Shown one piece after another: positions 11,153-22,519 of a stretch of DNA of 64,000 nt (within the stretch, counting starts at the first letter, position 1; each line of letters opens with the position of its first letter). The position numbers were made by a program, and so were the translations under genes. The DNA is from Ovis canadensis (taxonomy: Eukaryota > Chordata > Mammalia > Artiodactyla > Bovidae): positions 17,690,001 to 17,754,000 of the forward strand of contig NC_091262.1 of NCBI RefSeq assembly GCF_042477335.2, given 5' to 3'. Below the pieces are notes generated by a model that ran no database searches, was not told the origin of the DNA, and saw nothing but the letters and a program-made list of their open reading frames with translations.

Positions 11153-11224
11153 CAGCTTGCGTTGAATGATGTCTTCCTTGTAAATGGTGAGCCCACCAGC
11201 AAGGATTACTGATGCAGACAGTTG
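11153..11224 (+). promoter_or_regulatory. SELENOS: SECIS element (form 2)
   Basis: A lower stem pairs CAGCT (11153-11157) with AGTTG (11220-11224). The non-Watson-Crick quartet is ATGA (11166-11169) opposite TGAT (11210-11213). An upper stem CCTTG/CAAGG follows, then the apical unpaired AA, then a mini-stem GGTG/CACC with an AGCC loop, which makes it a form-2 SECIS. It recruits SBP2 and the Sec elongation factor so the TGA at 10796 is read as Sec. Confidence 0.9.
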
Positions 11225-11322
11225 ACGGGGTTGTTCTGTAAATTTATATGTACAGAACTGTTTTAGAAAAAAAGAGACTGTAAATATTAAAAAAAAATGC
11301 AGAGAACATTTTCAGTATCTTT

Positions 11323-11328
11323 ATTAAA
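11323..11328 (+). terminator. SELENOS: SELENOS poly(A) signal ATTAAA
   Basis: ATTAAA is the commonest variant of the polyadenylation hexamer. It is followed within 30 bases by T-rich sequence. A second ATTAAA at 11286-11291 is a possible alternative. Confidence 0.65.
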
Positions 11329-11654
11329 TTTAAGGAAATTTCTTTATGCACTTGAATTTGTTTGTCTAACATAATACAGCTTTTTATCATTCATAACCTC
11401 CCATTAATAAGATTTGCTTTCTCGTCTCATTATTGCTCACCTTAGTGAGCATGAAAAGTAGGACAGCTGCAGTGGTTTTCAGAGCTGGAGGGCTCCTGGG
11501 GGTTTATCCACAAAACCAGGCACTTGGAGTTGAGTTTCTGCATTAATAGGGCAAAGAAACATCTTGCGTGTAAGTACCTCAGGGGTTATTGGCGTTTTGG
11601 GAAGCCCTGTGAGTCTCGCACTCATTTCTTATGTCCTTATCGAGAGTCTCTGTG

Positions 11655-11808
11655 AAGTATGTTATAAAGGGCCAGGTAGTAAAGATTTTAGGCTATTAGG
11701 CACAGTCTATATTTTTAAAATTTTTAAAGAATTTTTAAATACATTTAAAAATATTTAGCTTACGGGCTAGATTTGTCCTGCCGCCTGTAGTTTGCTGATC
11801 CCTGCTTC
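11655..11808. mobile_element. hAT-Charlie-type DNA transposon remnant
   Basis: AAAGGGCCAGGTAGTAAAG and GTAGTTTGCTGATCCCTG match the two ends of a widespread mammalian non-autonomous hAT element. The middle is partly lost to AT-rich sequence. The exact subfamily is not resolved. Confidence 0.6.
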
Positions 11809-12214
11809 ATGTCAAGATCATGAGAAAGAATAATGGAAAGTTTTAGACTTGGGTTAAAATATTTCATCTAGGTCTGTTATTTACGTCCAGAGAGATTGAT
11901 TCCCTGTAGGATATATAAACGAACTTTTAAGAGTTCTTCCTTTAAAATATTTTCTATAGTTGAACATACATAGTTAAGCATCTATTAACTATTCATTTTA
12001 GAAATAGAAGGCATGTTTCAGTATACTATTAGCTGTGACTTTTCCCTCAAACCTCCTTTTTTTCCCCATAAATTAAGGAATTATCAGGTGTAAACACATA
12101 GGAAGAAATGCTGAGTTGTGTGTACCCACCTTGCATCTGGCAGTATGACTGGTGGTGGAGGGGTGGTGCCATGTGACTAACTGATCGGCAGATAATAGAA
12201 GAGGGAAGGAAACT

Positions 12215-12320
12215 AATTAGTGTAACAGCGTTTGAAGAGCACTTGCTGTGTGCCAGGCACATACATTTATAGTTAATCCTCACTACAGTCCTGTGAGGTA
12301 GGTACTTCTAATTAACCTTG
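12215..12320 (+). mobile_element. MIR SINE remnant
   Basis: The hallmark TGTGTGCCAGGCAC followed by AATCCTCACTACAGTCCTGT and GAGGTAGGTACT is the MIR core in sense orientation. Confidence 0.75.
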
Positions 12321-13859
12321 GTTTTTAGAAACTGTAACTTAGAGGGTCAACTGGTGCAAGACCCTGATCACTGTAGTCGGTTTGTTCTTGTGTTCTTGAT
12401 AGCCAAAGACCATACAGCCAAGGGTCATAGAAAACCAAGCTTGATGTATCTAATGAAACAGTTACCATGTGGAATAGTGAATACTTATGAAGTATTATGT
12501 GCTACAAGTCAAGAGCAGTAAATATTTCAGAAGGGTGGACTGAAGTTGCCAGAGGAGGTGGGTCCTGTGCTACTGTTTTGAAAGAAGTGGTGCCAGAATC
12601 TGAGGCCCATGGGGAAGAAGGGATGGGTCAGGACATAGCTGAACCAGGCAGAACACTGCCTCATGCTGCAGTGGGAGGGCTGCAACTTGGAACTGATAGC
12701 AGGAGTTGTGTATTTAAATGATGCGTAACCCAGTCCATCCTGATCGTGGAGTAACATTAGTAAGTGGGCAAAAGACACACAGACCTGCAGTTGAAACTTC
12801 CTGGTGCCTAGAGTTATGGCCTTGGCCAGTTGCACCTGCTTCTGTTGGAAAGAGGAACTACACCCCCCTCCTCGAGGACCACTCTTACCTATCTTCTGTT
12901 CTCCCCTATGTCGTTTCTGTTAGCTACTCCTTAAATATGTCAAGTTTTTATCATAAGCATAAAGCCACATCACATTCACGAAACCCTGATTCCTGCTGGT
13001 GCTCTTTGCTATGGATCGAGCTTTGAGTTGTCTTCATTCATCTGTTTCTGCCTACCCTCTGCTTAATGCTGCAGACGCTCTTCCTGGATCATCCCGTTTC
13101 ACACTCCAGTGGAGTTTTTGGTTTCATCTTATTTGACCTGACAGCCCTTGTAGTTTTTCCTTCTCTTGCCTTCTGAAATACCACACTCTGGGTCATTACT
13201 CCCAAAACAGCTCATACTTCTCTCCTGTGCCAACCCTGCCCAGCACTTCTGGTCTTATTGAATAAGTTCCTATACTCTTTCCTATTTCTCTTCCTCCATT
13301 TACTGTTATATTTGGTTCAGTAAAGCTCTTCTTAAGGTGACATGTATCTGATGGATCATTCTTGGCTTTCATCATTTGCAGTAACTGTACACTCCTCGAA
13401 AAACTGTTCTCAAATTCTGGGGCTCTGCACTTGTCTGGTTTTTCCCTATCTTTCTTGTCAATCTTCTACTTTTCCTCAACTTTCTGAGCTCTAAATGCTG
13501 ATATTGAAGTTACAAAAGGCAAAAGGTAATCAGTGTGAGTGGTCACTGCAGAAACCACAAGTGTCTGATGGAGTGATTAGGCAAATTGGTGTTTGTAGCT
13601 TGAAACAAAATGTCAGCATAGCATACCCCAATTCAAATACTGTGTATCATAAGAACTTGGAAAATGATGTGCTCTGTCTGGAAAACTAATGTCTCAGAGT
13701 CATACCAGTCTGGCACTAAAGAAGATATGATAAACAGCACAGAAATATGCCCTGCCCTCATGGGCCGTTCTATCTGTTGGAGGGAGATGAACATCACACA
13801 GTTCTTAATACAAAAATAAATGACTGAAGTCAGCAAAGGAGGGTGGAGTGGAAGGACAA

Positions 13860-14371
13860 GAGTTCATCCCTTCTTACAAAAAAAAACTAGCAACTAACTG
13901 CTGAACAGCCATGAACAACAACAAAAATGCTGCAACCTACTGAAAAAGATAACCTACATGCAAAGACAAGCCACAAGATGATATGAGGGGTGCAGTTGCA
14001 ATAAATCCCATACCCAAAGGATGGGTAACCCACAACTGGAAACAGTTGTACCACAGAAGTTCTCCCACTAGAGTGAAAGGTCTAAATCTCACATCAGGAT
14101 TCTCAGCCTGGGGGTCTGGCAATGGAAGGAGGAGCCTCCAGAGAATCTGACTTTGAAGGTCAGCATGCTGTGTCTCAGGAATTCCACAGGTCTGAGAGAA
14201 ACAGAAATTCTACTCTTGGAGGGCACCAAGAGTCTAGTGTGCACCAGAACTTAGGGGAAAAGGAGTGACCGCATAAGAGGCTGGGCCAAGATCTCCAATC
14301 TGCTAGTTTTGGAGGGTCTGGAGCAGAGACAGGACAGCTAGGAACAAGAAACAAGTGGAAAGGCTCACTGC
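13860..14371 (+). mobile_element. Probable old L1 5'-region fragment
   Basis: The A-rich start with ACTGCTGAACAGCCATG-like text and the composition resemble an ancient mammalian L1 5' UTR. No open frame survives. Assignment is tentative. Confidence 0.3.
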
Positions 14372-15885
14372 TCAGTTCAGTTCAGTCATGTCTGACTCCT
14401 TGTGACCCCATGGACTGCAACACACCAGGCTTCCCTATCCATTGCCAGCTCCCGGTGCTTGATCAAACTCATGTCCATTGAGTCAGTGATAGCATCCAAC
14501 CATTTCATCCTTTGTCGTCCCCTTCTGTCTTCAGTCTTTCCCAGTGTTAGGATATTTTCCAATGAGGCAGCTCTTCACATCACATGGCCAAAGTATTGGA
14601 GATTCAGCTTAAGCATCAGTCCTTTCAATGAATATTCAGGACTGATTTCCTTTAGGATTGACAGGTTTGATCTCCTTGCAGTCCAGGGGACTCTCAAGAG
14701 TCTTCAACAGTTCAAAACAGTTTCCAACACCACCGTTCAAAAGCATCAATTCTTCAGCGCTCAGCTTTCTTTATACTTCAATTTCACATCTGTACATGAC
14801 TACTGGAAAAACGATAGCCTAGACTAGACGGACCTTTGTTGGTAAAGTAATATCTCTTGCTTTTTAATGTGCTGTCTAGGTTGGTCATGGCTTTTCTTCC
14901 AAGGAATAGGTGTCTTTAATTTCAGGGCTGCAGTCACCATCTGCTGTGATTTTGGAGCCCAAGAAAAGAAAGTCTGTCACTGTTTCCCCATCTATTTGCC
15001 ACGAAGTGATGAAACTGGATGCCATGATCTTTGTTTTTTGAATGTTGAGTTTTAAGCCAGCTTTTTCACTCTCCTCTTTGACTTTCATCAAGAGGCTCTT
15101 TAGTCCCATTTTGCTTTCTGCCATAAGGGTGGTTGATGTGCGTATCTGATGTTGTTATTATTTATCCCCTCAATGTTGATTCTAGCTTGTGCTTCATCCA
15201 TCCTAGAATTTCAGATAATGTACTCTGCATATAAGTAAAATCAGCAGGGTGACCATATACAGCCTTGACATATTCCTTTCCCAGTTTGGACCAGTTCCAT
15301 GTTTAGTTCTAACTATTGCCTCTTGACCTGCATTCAAGTTTCTCAGGAGGCAGTTAAGGTGGTCTGGTGTTCCCATCTCTTTAAGAATTTTCCACAGTTC
15401 ATTGTGATCCACACAAAGGCTTTAGCGTAGTCAATAAAAGAGAAGTTTTTCTGGAACTCTCTTGCTTTTTCTATGATCAAACAGATGTTGGCAATTTGAT
15501 CTCTGGCTCCTCTGCCTTTTCTAAATCCAGCTGACCATCTGGAGGTTCTTGGTTCATGTACTGTTAAAACCTTGCTTGGAGGAATTTGAGCATTACTTTG
15601 CTAGTGTGTGAGATGAGTACAATTGTGTGGTAGTTTGAACATTCTTTGGGATTGGAATGAAAACTGACCTTTTCCAGTCCTGTGGCCACTACTGAGTTTT
15701 CCAAATTTACTGGCATACTGAGCACAGCACTTAAACAGCATCATCTTTTAGGATTTGAAATAGCTCAGCTGGAATTCCATCACCTCCACTAGCTTTATTC
15801 GTGGTGATGCTTTCTAAGGCCCACTTGACTTCACATTCCAGGATGTCTGGCTCCAGGTGAGTGATCACATCATCATGGTTCCTGT
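14372..15885 (-). mobile_element. BovB LINE, minus strand, 5'-truncated
   Basis: It starts with the reverse of the family 3' end (CAGTTCAGTTCAGTCATG). Minus-strand translation gives [33 protein letters not shown], the RT segment and EVKWALESITTNKASGGDG. It stops at the region corresponding to the start of the RT, where it meets a SINE and a palindrome. Frames are broken throughout. Confidence 0.93.
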
Positions 15886-16179
15886 CACATTGCTGCTGCT
15901 GCTGCTGAGTCGCATCAGCCGTATCCGACTCTGTGCCACCCCATAGATGGCAGCCCACCTGGCTCCTCCGTCCCTGGGATTCTCCAGGCAAGAACACTGG
16001 AGTGGGTCACCATTTCCTTCTCCAGTGTATGAAAGTGAAAAGTGAAATTGAAGTCACTCAGTCATGTCTGACTCTTAGTGACCCTATGGAATGCAGTCTA
16101 CCAGGCTCCTCTGTCCTTGGGACTTTCCAGGCAAAAGTACTGGAGTGGGATGCCATCGCCTTCTCCCCCTCACACTGCT
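15886..16179 (+). mobile_element. Bov-A2 SINE with target-site duplication
   Basis: This dimeric ruminant SINE begins with a (GCT)n tract. The two half-units each carry GACTCT-type boxes and end in the TGGAGTGGGATGCCATCGCC core. The flanking duplication is CACATTGCT (15886-15894) and CACACTGCT (16171-16179). It separates the truncated BovB from the palindrome that originally adjoined it. Confidence 0.88.
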
Positions 16180-16322
16180 AGTTTTGATACTTGTATGAGA
16201 TGAGTTCCTTTATGTTTGCCTTCACCAGTGATCACACCAGGTAACCATGATGGTGTGATCACTGGTGAGGGCAAACATAGGTAGGAAATCATCTCATACA
16301 GATATCAAAACTTAGCAGTGTG
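16171..16322. repeat. Near-perfect inverted repeat (arms ~70 bp, 11-bp spacer)
   Basis: The left arm 16171-16239 is the reverse complement of 16251-16322 with only a few mismatches and small gaps. The spacer is GGTAACCATGA. As RNA or single-stranded DNA it would form a long hairpin. The innermost part (TGATCACACCA and its complement) resembles a BovB segment; the outer arms do not match a family I know. Confidence 0.85.
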
Positions 16323-16325
16323 AGG

Positions 16326-17040
16326 AGAGCACAAATACAGGATACTGGAAAACGTTGGAAATTAAACAACCAGCAACTTAAAACAGTCTTACTTACATAT
16401 AGTCTGCTATACCAAATCCTCATGGTCACTGCAAATCAAAAGTCTAATAGTTACATACAGAAAAATGAATTCAAACACAACAAAATCATCAAATCACAAG
16501 AGAACAGAGTAAAACAGGAAGGGAAAAAGACCTACAAAAACAAATCCAACATAATAAATGACAATAGGAACACACATTGGAAATTACCTTAAATGTAAGT
16601 GAATTAAAGGCTCCAACCAAGAGACATAGACTGGCTGCATGGATACAAAAACAAGACCTGCATATATGCTATCTACAGGAGACTGACTTTAGATCTAGGG
16701 ACAGATACAGACTAAAAGTGAGGGAAGGAAAAAGGCATTCCATGCAAGTGGATATCCCAAGAAAGCTGGAATAGCAATACTCAGATAAAATAGACTGGAA
16801 TAAAGATGTTATAAGAGATAAACAAAAACACTATATAATGATCAAGAAATCAATCCAAGAAGATATATCAATATATGCACCCAACATAAAAGCACCCCAA
16901 AATATAAGGCAAATACTAAGCCATAAAAGGAGAAATCAACAGTAAGACAATAATAGTGGGAACTTTAACATCCTACTTTCGTCAATGGACAGGTCATCTA
17001 GACAGAAAATCAATAAGGAAGTGCAAGCTTTAAATGGCAC
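16326..17040 (+). mobile_element. L1 LINE, ORF2 endonuclease region (left part)
   Basis: The translation contains LNVSELKAPTKRHRLAAWIQ and KQDLHICYLQETDFRSRDRY, the N-terminal endonuclease region of L1 ORF2 including the catalytic QET. The text then proceeds to the 'cccaacataaaagcacc' region. It is broken by stops and interrupted at about 17041. The same L1 resumes at about 19327. Confidence 0.88.
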
Positions 17041-17229
17041 ATTGTTCTACCACGTTCTGTGTTGGGTATGGCTCTGTAGTCTCCCAAGGAAAGAATTCAC
17101 TCTGGAACCAAAGGAGCAGTCGCTCAGGTCTTTGCAGGAGTGTAAAGCTTTAGTAAAAGGAAGTATAGGGACAGCTTCTAGCCCAGTCACCAGGAGGAGT
17201 AGGAAGAGACCCACATACAGTTTTTAAGA
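17041..17229. mobile_element. LTR-like fragment inserted in L1 (left part)
   Basis: This segment is not L1 and interrupts the L1 ORF2. It starts about TGTTCTACCACG, and the matching right portion at 19063-19326 ends about TCTATCA, so the whole may be a solo endogenous-retrovirus LTR of roughly 440 bp split by a BovB. No retroviral genes are present. The assignment rests on position and TG...CA ends only. Confidence 0.35.
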
Positions 17230-19062
17230 CAAGGAGAAAAGGAAAGATAAGCATCTGAATGCAGACTTCTAAAGAATAGCAAGAAGAGATAAGAAAGCCT
17301 TCCTCAGCGATCAATGCAAAGAAATAGAGGCAAACAACAGAATGGGAAAGACTAGAGATCTCTTCAAGAAAATTAGAGAGATACCAAGGGAACATTTCAT
17401 GCAAAGACAAGCACAAAAAAGGACAAGACTGTGTGGACCTAACAGAAGCAGAAGATATTAAGAAGGGGTGGCAAGAATGCAGGAGAACTGTACAAAAAAG
17501 ATCTTCACTACCAAGATAATCATCTTCACGACCAAGATAATCACGATGGTGTGATCTTTCACTTAGAGCCAGACATCCTGGAATGTGAAGTCAAGGGGCA
17601 TTAGGAAACATCACTATGAACAAAGCTAGTGGAGGTGATGAGCTATTGAGCTATTTCAAATCCTGAAAGATGATGCTGTGAAAGTGCTGCACTCAATATG
17701 CCAGCAAATTTGGAAAACTCGGCAGTGACCACAGGACTGGAAAAGGTCAGCTTTCATTCCAATCCCAAAGAAAGGCAATGCCAAAGAATGCTCAAAGTAC
17801 CACACAATTGCACTCATCTCGCATGCTAGTAAAGTAATGCTCAAAATTCTCCAAGCCAGGCTTCAACATTATGTGAACCTTGAACTTCCAGATGTTCAAG
17901 CTGGTTTTAGAAAAGGCAGAGGAACCAGAAATAAATTGCCAACATCCGCTGGATCATGGAAAAAGCAAGAGTGTTCCAGAAAAATATCTGCTTTATTGAC
18001 TATACCAAAGCCTTTGACTGTGTGGATCACAATAAACTGGAAAATTCTGAAAGAGATGGGAATACCAGACCACCTGACCTGCCTCTTGAGAAACCTATAT
18101 GCAGGTCAGGCAGCAACAGTTAGAGCTGGATATGGAACAACAGACTGGTTCCAAATAGGAACAGGAGTACTTCAAGGCTGTATATTGTCACCCTGCTTAT
18201 TTAACTTCTGTGCAGAGTACATCGTGAGAAATGCTGGGCTGAAAGAAGCACAAGCTGGAATCAGATTGCCGGGAGAAATATCAATAACCTCAGATATGCA
18301 GATGACACCACCCTTATGGCAGAAAGTGAAGAGGAACTAAAAAGCCTCTTGATGAAAGTGAAAGTGGAGAGTGAAAATGTTGGCTTAAAGCTCAACATAC
18401 AAAAAATGAAGATCATGTCATCTGGTCCCATCACTTTATGGGAAATAGATGGGGAAACAGTGGAAACAGTGTCAGACTTTATTTTGGGGGGCTCCAAAAT
18501 CACTGCAGATGATGATTGCAGCCATGAAATTAAAAGACGCTTACTCGGAAGAAAAGTTATGACCAACCTAGATAGCATATTCAAAAGCAGAGACATTACT
18601 TTGCCAACAAAGGTCCATCTAGTTAAGGCTATGGTTTTTCCAGTGGTCATGTATGGATGTGAGAGTTGGACTGTGAAGATAGCTGAGTGCCAAAGAATTG
18701 ATGCTTTTGAACTGTGGTGTTGAAGACTCTTGAGAGTCCCTTGGACTGCAAGGAGATCCAACCAATCCATTCTGAAGGAGATCAGCCCTGGGATTTCTTT
18801 GGAAGGAATGATGCTAAAGCTGAAACTCCAGTACTTTGGCCACCTCATGTGAAGAGTTGACTCATTGGAAAAGACTGATGGTGGGAGGGATTGGGGGCCG
18901 AAGGAGAAGGGGACGACCGAGGATGAGATGGCTGGGTGGCATCACTGACTCGATGGATGTAAGTTTGAGTGAACTCCGGGAGTTGGTGATGGCCAAGGAG
19001 GCCTGGCATGCTGCAATTCATGGGGTTGCAAAGAGTCAGACACAACTGAGTGACTGAACTGA
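17230..19062 (+). mobile_element. BovB LINE, plus strand, 5'-truncated
   Basis: It starts in the APE-RT linker (KGKER-like text, then FHAKTST-like text). RT pieces include LPTSAGSWKKQECS and DYTK-like text. The C-terminal block has LKLNIQKMKIMSSGPITLWE, DFILGGSKITADDDCSHEIK and [20 protein letters not shown]. It ends with CAGACACAACTGAGTGACTG. The RT and C-terminal pieces are in different frames. Confidence 0.93.
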
Positions 19063-19326
19063 TACACCTTTTGACCTGTTATACTAAAAATAGTTTTGGC
19101 ATAAGATTCATTAGGTCAATTTGTCTCCCTTAGATCTTGTGACAAAGGCTGGTCAGCTGAAAACATCAAGGAACCTTTTCCTATGGCTCCAATGTTACAA
19201 ATTAACCAGCTCCTTCTGATGTGGGTGAATGGCCATAAATTCCAAACAGCCATAAATTCTAGGACATGTATGACTACATGACTGGGCCCGTGGGCTCCTT
19301 ATCCACCTGCCTAAGAAATTCTATCA
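19063..19326. mobile_element. LTR-like fragment (right part)
   Basis: Non-L1, non-BovB sequence between the BovB end and the point where L1 resumes. It is probably the other half of the segment at 17041-17229. See that entry for the reasoning and limits. Confidence 0.35.
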
Positions 19327-20190
19327 AGATTAGACTAGATAAACTGATTGATATTTATAAAGCATTCCATCTAAAAGCAACAGAATGTGCATACTTCTCA
19401 TGTGCACATAGAACATTCTCCAGAATTGACCACATGCTGAGCACAAAGCTAGAGTCAGTAAATTTAACAAAACAAATCTTACCAAGCAACTTTTCCAACC
19501 ACAACACAAGAATAGACTACAAGAAAGAAACAAAAACACAAATGTGAAGGCTAAACAATATGATTAAACAACCAATGAGTCAAAGAAAGGAAATAAAAAA
19601 TACCTAGAGACAAACGAAAATAAAAGTATAATGATCCAGGCTTACGGGACGTGGCGAAAACAGTTCTAAGAGGAAAGTTTATAGCAATATAATCTTAACT
19701 CTGGAACTAAGAAAAATCACAAACAACCTAATCTTACACTTCAAGCAACTAGAAAGATGAATAAACAAAACTCTAGCAGAAGAAAGCATTAAGATCAGAG
19801 CAGAAATAAATAGAAATGACAAAAAAAAACTAGAAAAGATCAATGAAAGTAAAACCAAGTTATTTGAAAAGATAAAATTGATAAACATTTAGGAAGACTC
19901 ATCAAGAAAATAAAGGGAAAGGGCTCAAATCAACATAATTAGAAATTAAAAGAAGTTACAATTGACACCACAGAAATGAAAACGATCATAAGAGATCACT
20001 ACAGGCAAATATGCCAATAAAAGGACAACCTTGAAGATATAGGAAAATTCTTAGAAAGGTACAGTCTCTCAAGACTGAAGAAATAGAAAATATGTACAGA
20101 CCACAAATACTGAAATTGAAACTGTGATTAAAAACCCCCAGTACATGTTCAAGACTAGATGGCTTCAGAGGTGAATTCTAACAAACATTT
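19327..20190 (+). mobile_element. L1 LINE, ORF2 (right part)
   Basis: It resumes the L1 text expected directly after 17040 (ACTGATTGATATTTATAAAG), giving FHLKATECAYFSCAHRTFSR, then RT-region DNA up to AACTGTGATTAAAAACCCCC. It is cut at about 20190 by the next BovB. The stops are numerous. Confidence 0.85.
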
Positions 20191-22519
20191 GTTATTGTAA
20201 CTCAGTGTGTCCAAGTCTTTGGCTTCCCTGTTTTTCACTATCTCCTGGAGTTTGCTCAAACTCATGTCCATTGAATTGATGATGCCATCCGACCATTTCA
20301 TCCTCTGTTGTCTCCTTTTCCTACTGCTATATATCTTTCCCAGCATCAGGGTCTTTTCCCAGGAGTCAGCTCTTCACGTCAGGTGGCCAAAGTATTGGAG
20401 CTTCGGCTTCAGCATCAGTCCTTCCAATAAATATTCAGGGTTGATTTCCTTTAGGATTGACTGCTTTGATCTCCTTGCTGTCCAAGGGACTCCATAGAGT
20501 CTTCTCCAGCACCACAGTTTGAAAGCCTCAATTCTTTAGTGCTTAACCTTCTTTATGGTCCAACTGTCAACATCCGTACATGACTACTGAAAAAACATAG
20601 CTTTGACTATATGGAGCTTTTGTCAGCAGACTAATGCTTCTGTTTTTAGTATGCTGTCTATGTTTATCATAGCTTTTATTCCAAGGAGCAAGTATCTTTT
20701 AAGTTCATGGCTGCAATCACCATCCACAGTGATTTTGGAGCCCAAGTAAATAAAGTCTGTCACTGTTTCCATTGTTTCCCCATCTATTTGCCATGAAATG
20801 TTGGGACCAGATACCATGCTCTTTGTTTTTTGAATGCTGAGTTTTAAGCCAGCTTTTTCACTCCTCTATCACCTTCATTAAGAGGCTCTTTAGTTCCTCT
20901 TCCCTTTCTGCAGTTAGGGTGGTATCATCTACGTATCTGAGGTTATTGATATTTCTCCCAGAAATCTTGATTCCAGCTTGATCGTCATCCAGCCTGGCAT
21001 TTTGCATGATGTACTTTGCATATAAGTTAAATAAGCAGGGTAATATTATAGAGCCTTGATGTCCTCCTTTCCCAATTTGGAACCAGTCTATTGTTCTGTG
21101 TCCACTTCTAACTGTTGCTTCTTGACCTGCATACAGGTTTCTCAGGAGGTATATAAGGTGGTCTGATATTCCTATCTCTTTAAGAATTTTCCAGTTTGTT
21201 GTGATGTACACAGTCAAAGGATTTAGCATAGTCAATGAAGCAGAAGTAGATTTTTTTTTTTCTTCTGGAATTCTCTTACTTTTTTGATGATCCAATGGAT
21301 GTTGGATATTTGATCTCTCATTCCTCTGCCTTTTCTAAATCCAGCTTGAACATCTGGAAGTTCACGGTTGACATACTGGTAAAGCCTCACTTGGAGAATT
21401 TTGAGCATTACTTTGCTAGCATCTGAAGTGAGTGCAATTGTGTGGAAGTTTGAACATTATTTTGCATTGCCCTTCTTTGGGACTGAAATAAAAACTGACC
21501 TTTTTCAGTCCTGTAGCCTCTTCTGAGTCTTCCAAGTTTGCTGGCATACTGAGTGCAGCATTTTAACAGCATCATCTTTTAGGATTTTGAAATAGCTCAG
21601 CTGGAATTCTATCATCTCCAGTAGCTTTGTTTGTAGTGATGCTTCCTAAGGCCCACTTGACCTCACTCCAAGATGTCTAACTCAAGGTGAAATATCACAC
21701 CATCGTGGTTATCCAGGTCATTAAGATCTCTTGGGTATAGTTCTTCTGTGTATTCTTACCGCCTCTTCTTAGTATCTTCTGCTTCTCTTAGATCCATACT
21801 GTTTTTGTCCTTTATTGTGCCTGTCTTTGCATGAAAATGTTCCTTTGGTGTCTCTAATTTTCTTGAAGAGATCTCTAGTCTTATCCATTCTATTGTTTTC
21901 CTCTTTTACTTTGCATTGTCATTTAAAAGGAAGACTTTCTTATCTCTCCTTGCTATTCATTGAAACTCTGCATTCAGATGGGTATATCTATCTCTTTCTC
22001 CTTTGCCTTTCACTTCTCTTCTTAGCTATTGGTAAGGCCTCCTCAGATGACCATTTTGCCTGTTGGCATTTCTTTTCCTTGGAGATGATTTTAATCACTG
22101 CCTTTTGTACAGTGTCATGACCCTTAGTCCATAGTTCTTCAGGCACTCTATCAGACCTAATCCCTTGAATCTATTTCTCACTTCCACTGTATGATCCTAA
22201 GGGATTTGATTTAGGTCATGACTGAATGGACTAGTGGTTTTCCCTACTTTCTTCAATTTAAGACTGAGTTTTTCAGTAAGGAGCTGATGATCTGAGCCAC
22301 AGTCAGCTCCCAGTCTTGTTTTTGTTGACTTCTCCATCTTTGGCTCAAAGAATATTATCAGTCTGATTTCAGCATTGATCATCTGATGATGTCCATGTAT
22401 AGAGTCTTCTCTTGTGTTGGAAGGTGTTTGCTATGACCATGCGTTCTCTTGGCAAAACTCTGTTAGCCTTTGCCCTGCTTCATTTTGTACTCCAAGGCCA
22501 AACTTGCCTGTTACTCCAG
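20190..22519 (-). mobile_element. BovB LINE, minus strand, APE to 3' end
   Basis: The 3' end lies at the left. Minus-strand translation gives [20 protein letters not shown], the RT with LRYVDDTTL (YADD changed to YVDD) and MDHQKSKRIPEEKK. Further right is endonuclease-region text up to TTGCCTGTTACTCCAG. It ends abruptly at 22519, where a second BovB begins at an internal position. Multiple frameshifts are present. Confidence 0.92.

Larger units (their letters stand above)
10805..11345 (+). other. SELENOS: SELENOS 3' UTR
   Basis: This stretch runs from the TAA to the likely cleavage zone just past ATTAAA at 11323-11328. It contains the SECIS at 11153-11224. With about 70-80 nt of leader the mRNA would be about 1.2 kb, as for the mammalian orthologue. 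Confidence 0.8.
11346..14371. other. Intergenic region downstream of SELENOS
   Basis: I see no gene. It contains a hAT-like remnant (about 11655-11808), a MIR (about 12215-12320) and probable old LINE sequence before 14371. The short open frames have no motifs. Confidence 0.6.

Noticed and set aside
17041-19326. A complete endogenous retrovirus
   Set aside because: No gag, pol or env text occurs between the two LTR-like pieces; the interior is a BovB. At most it is a solo LTR.
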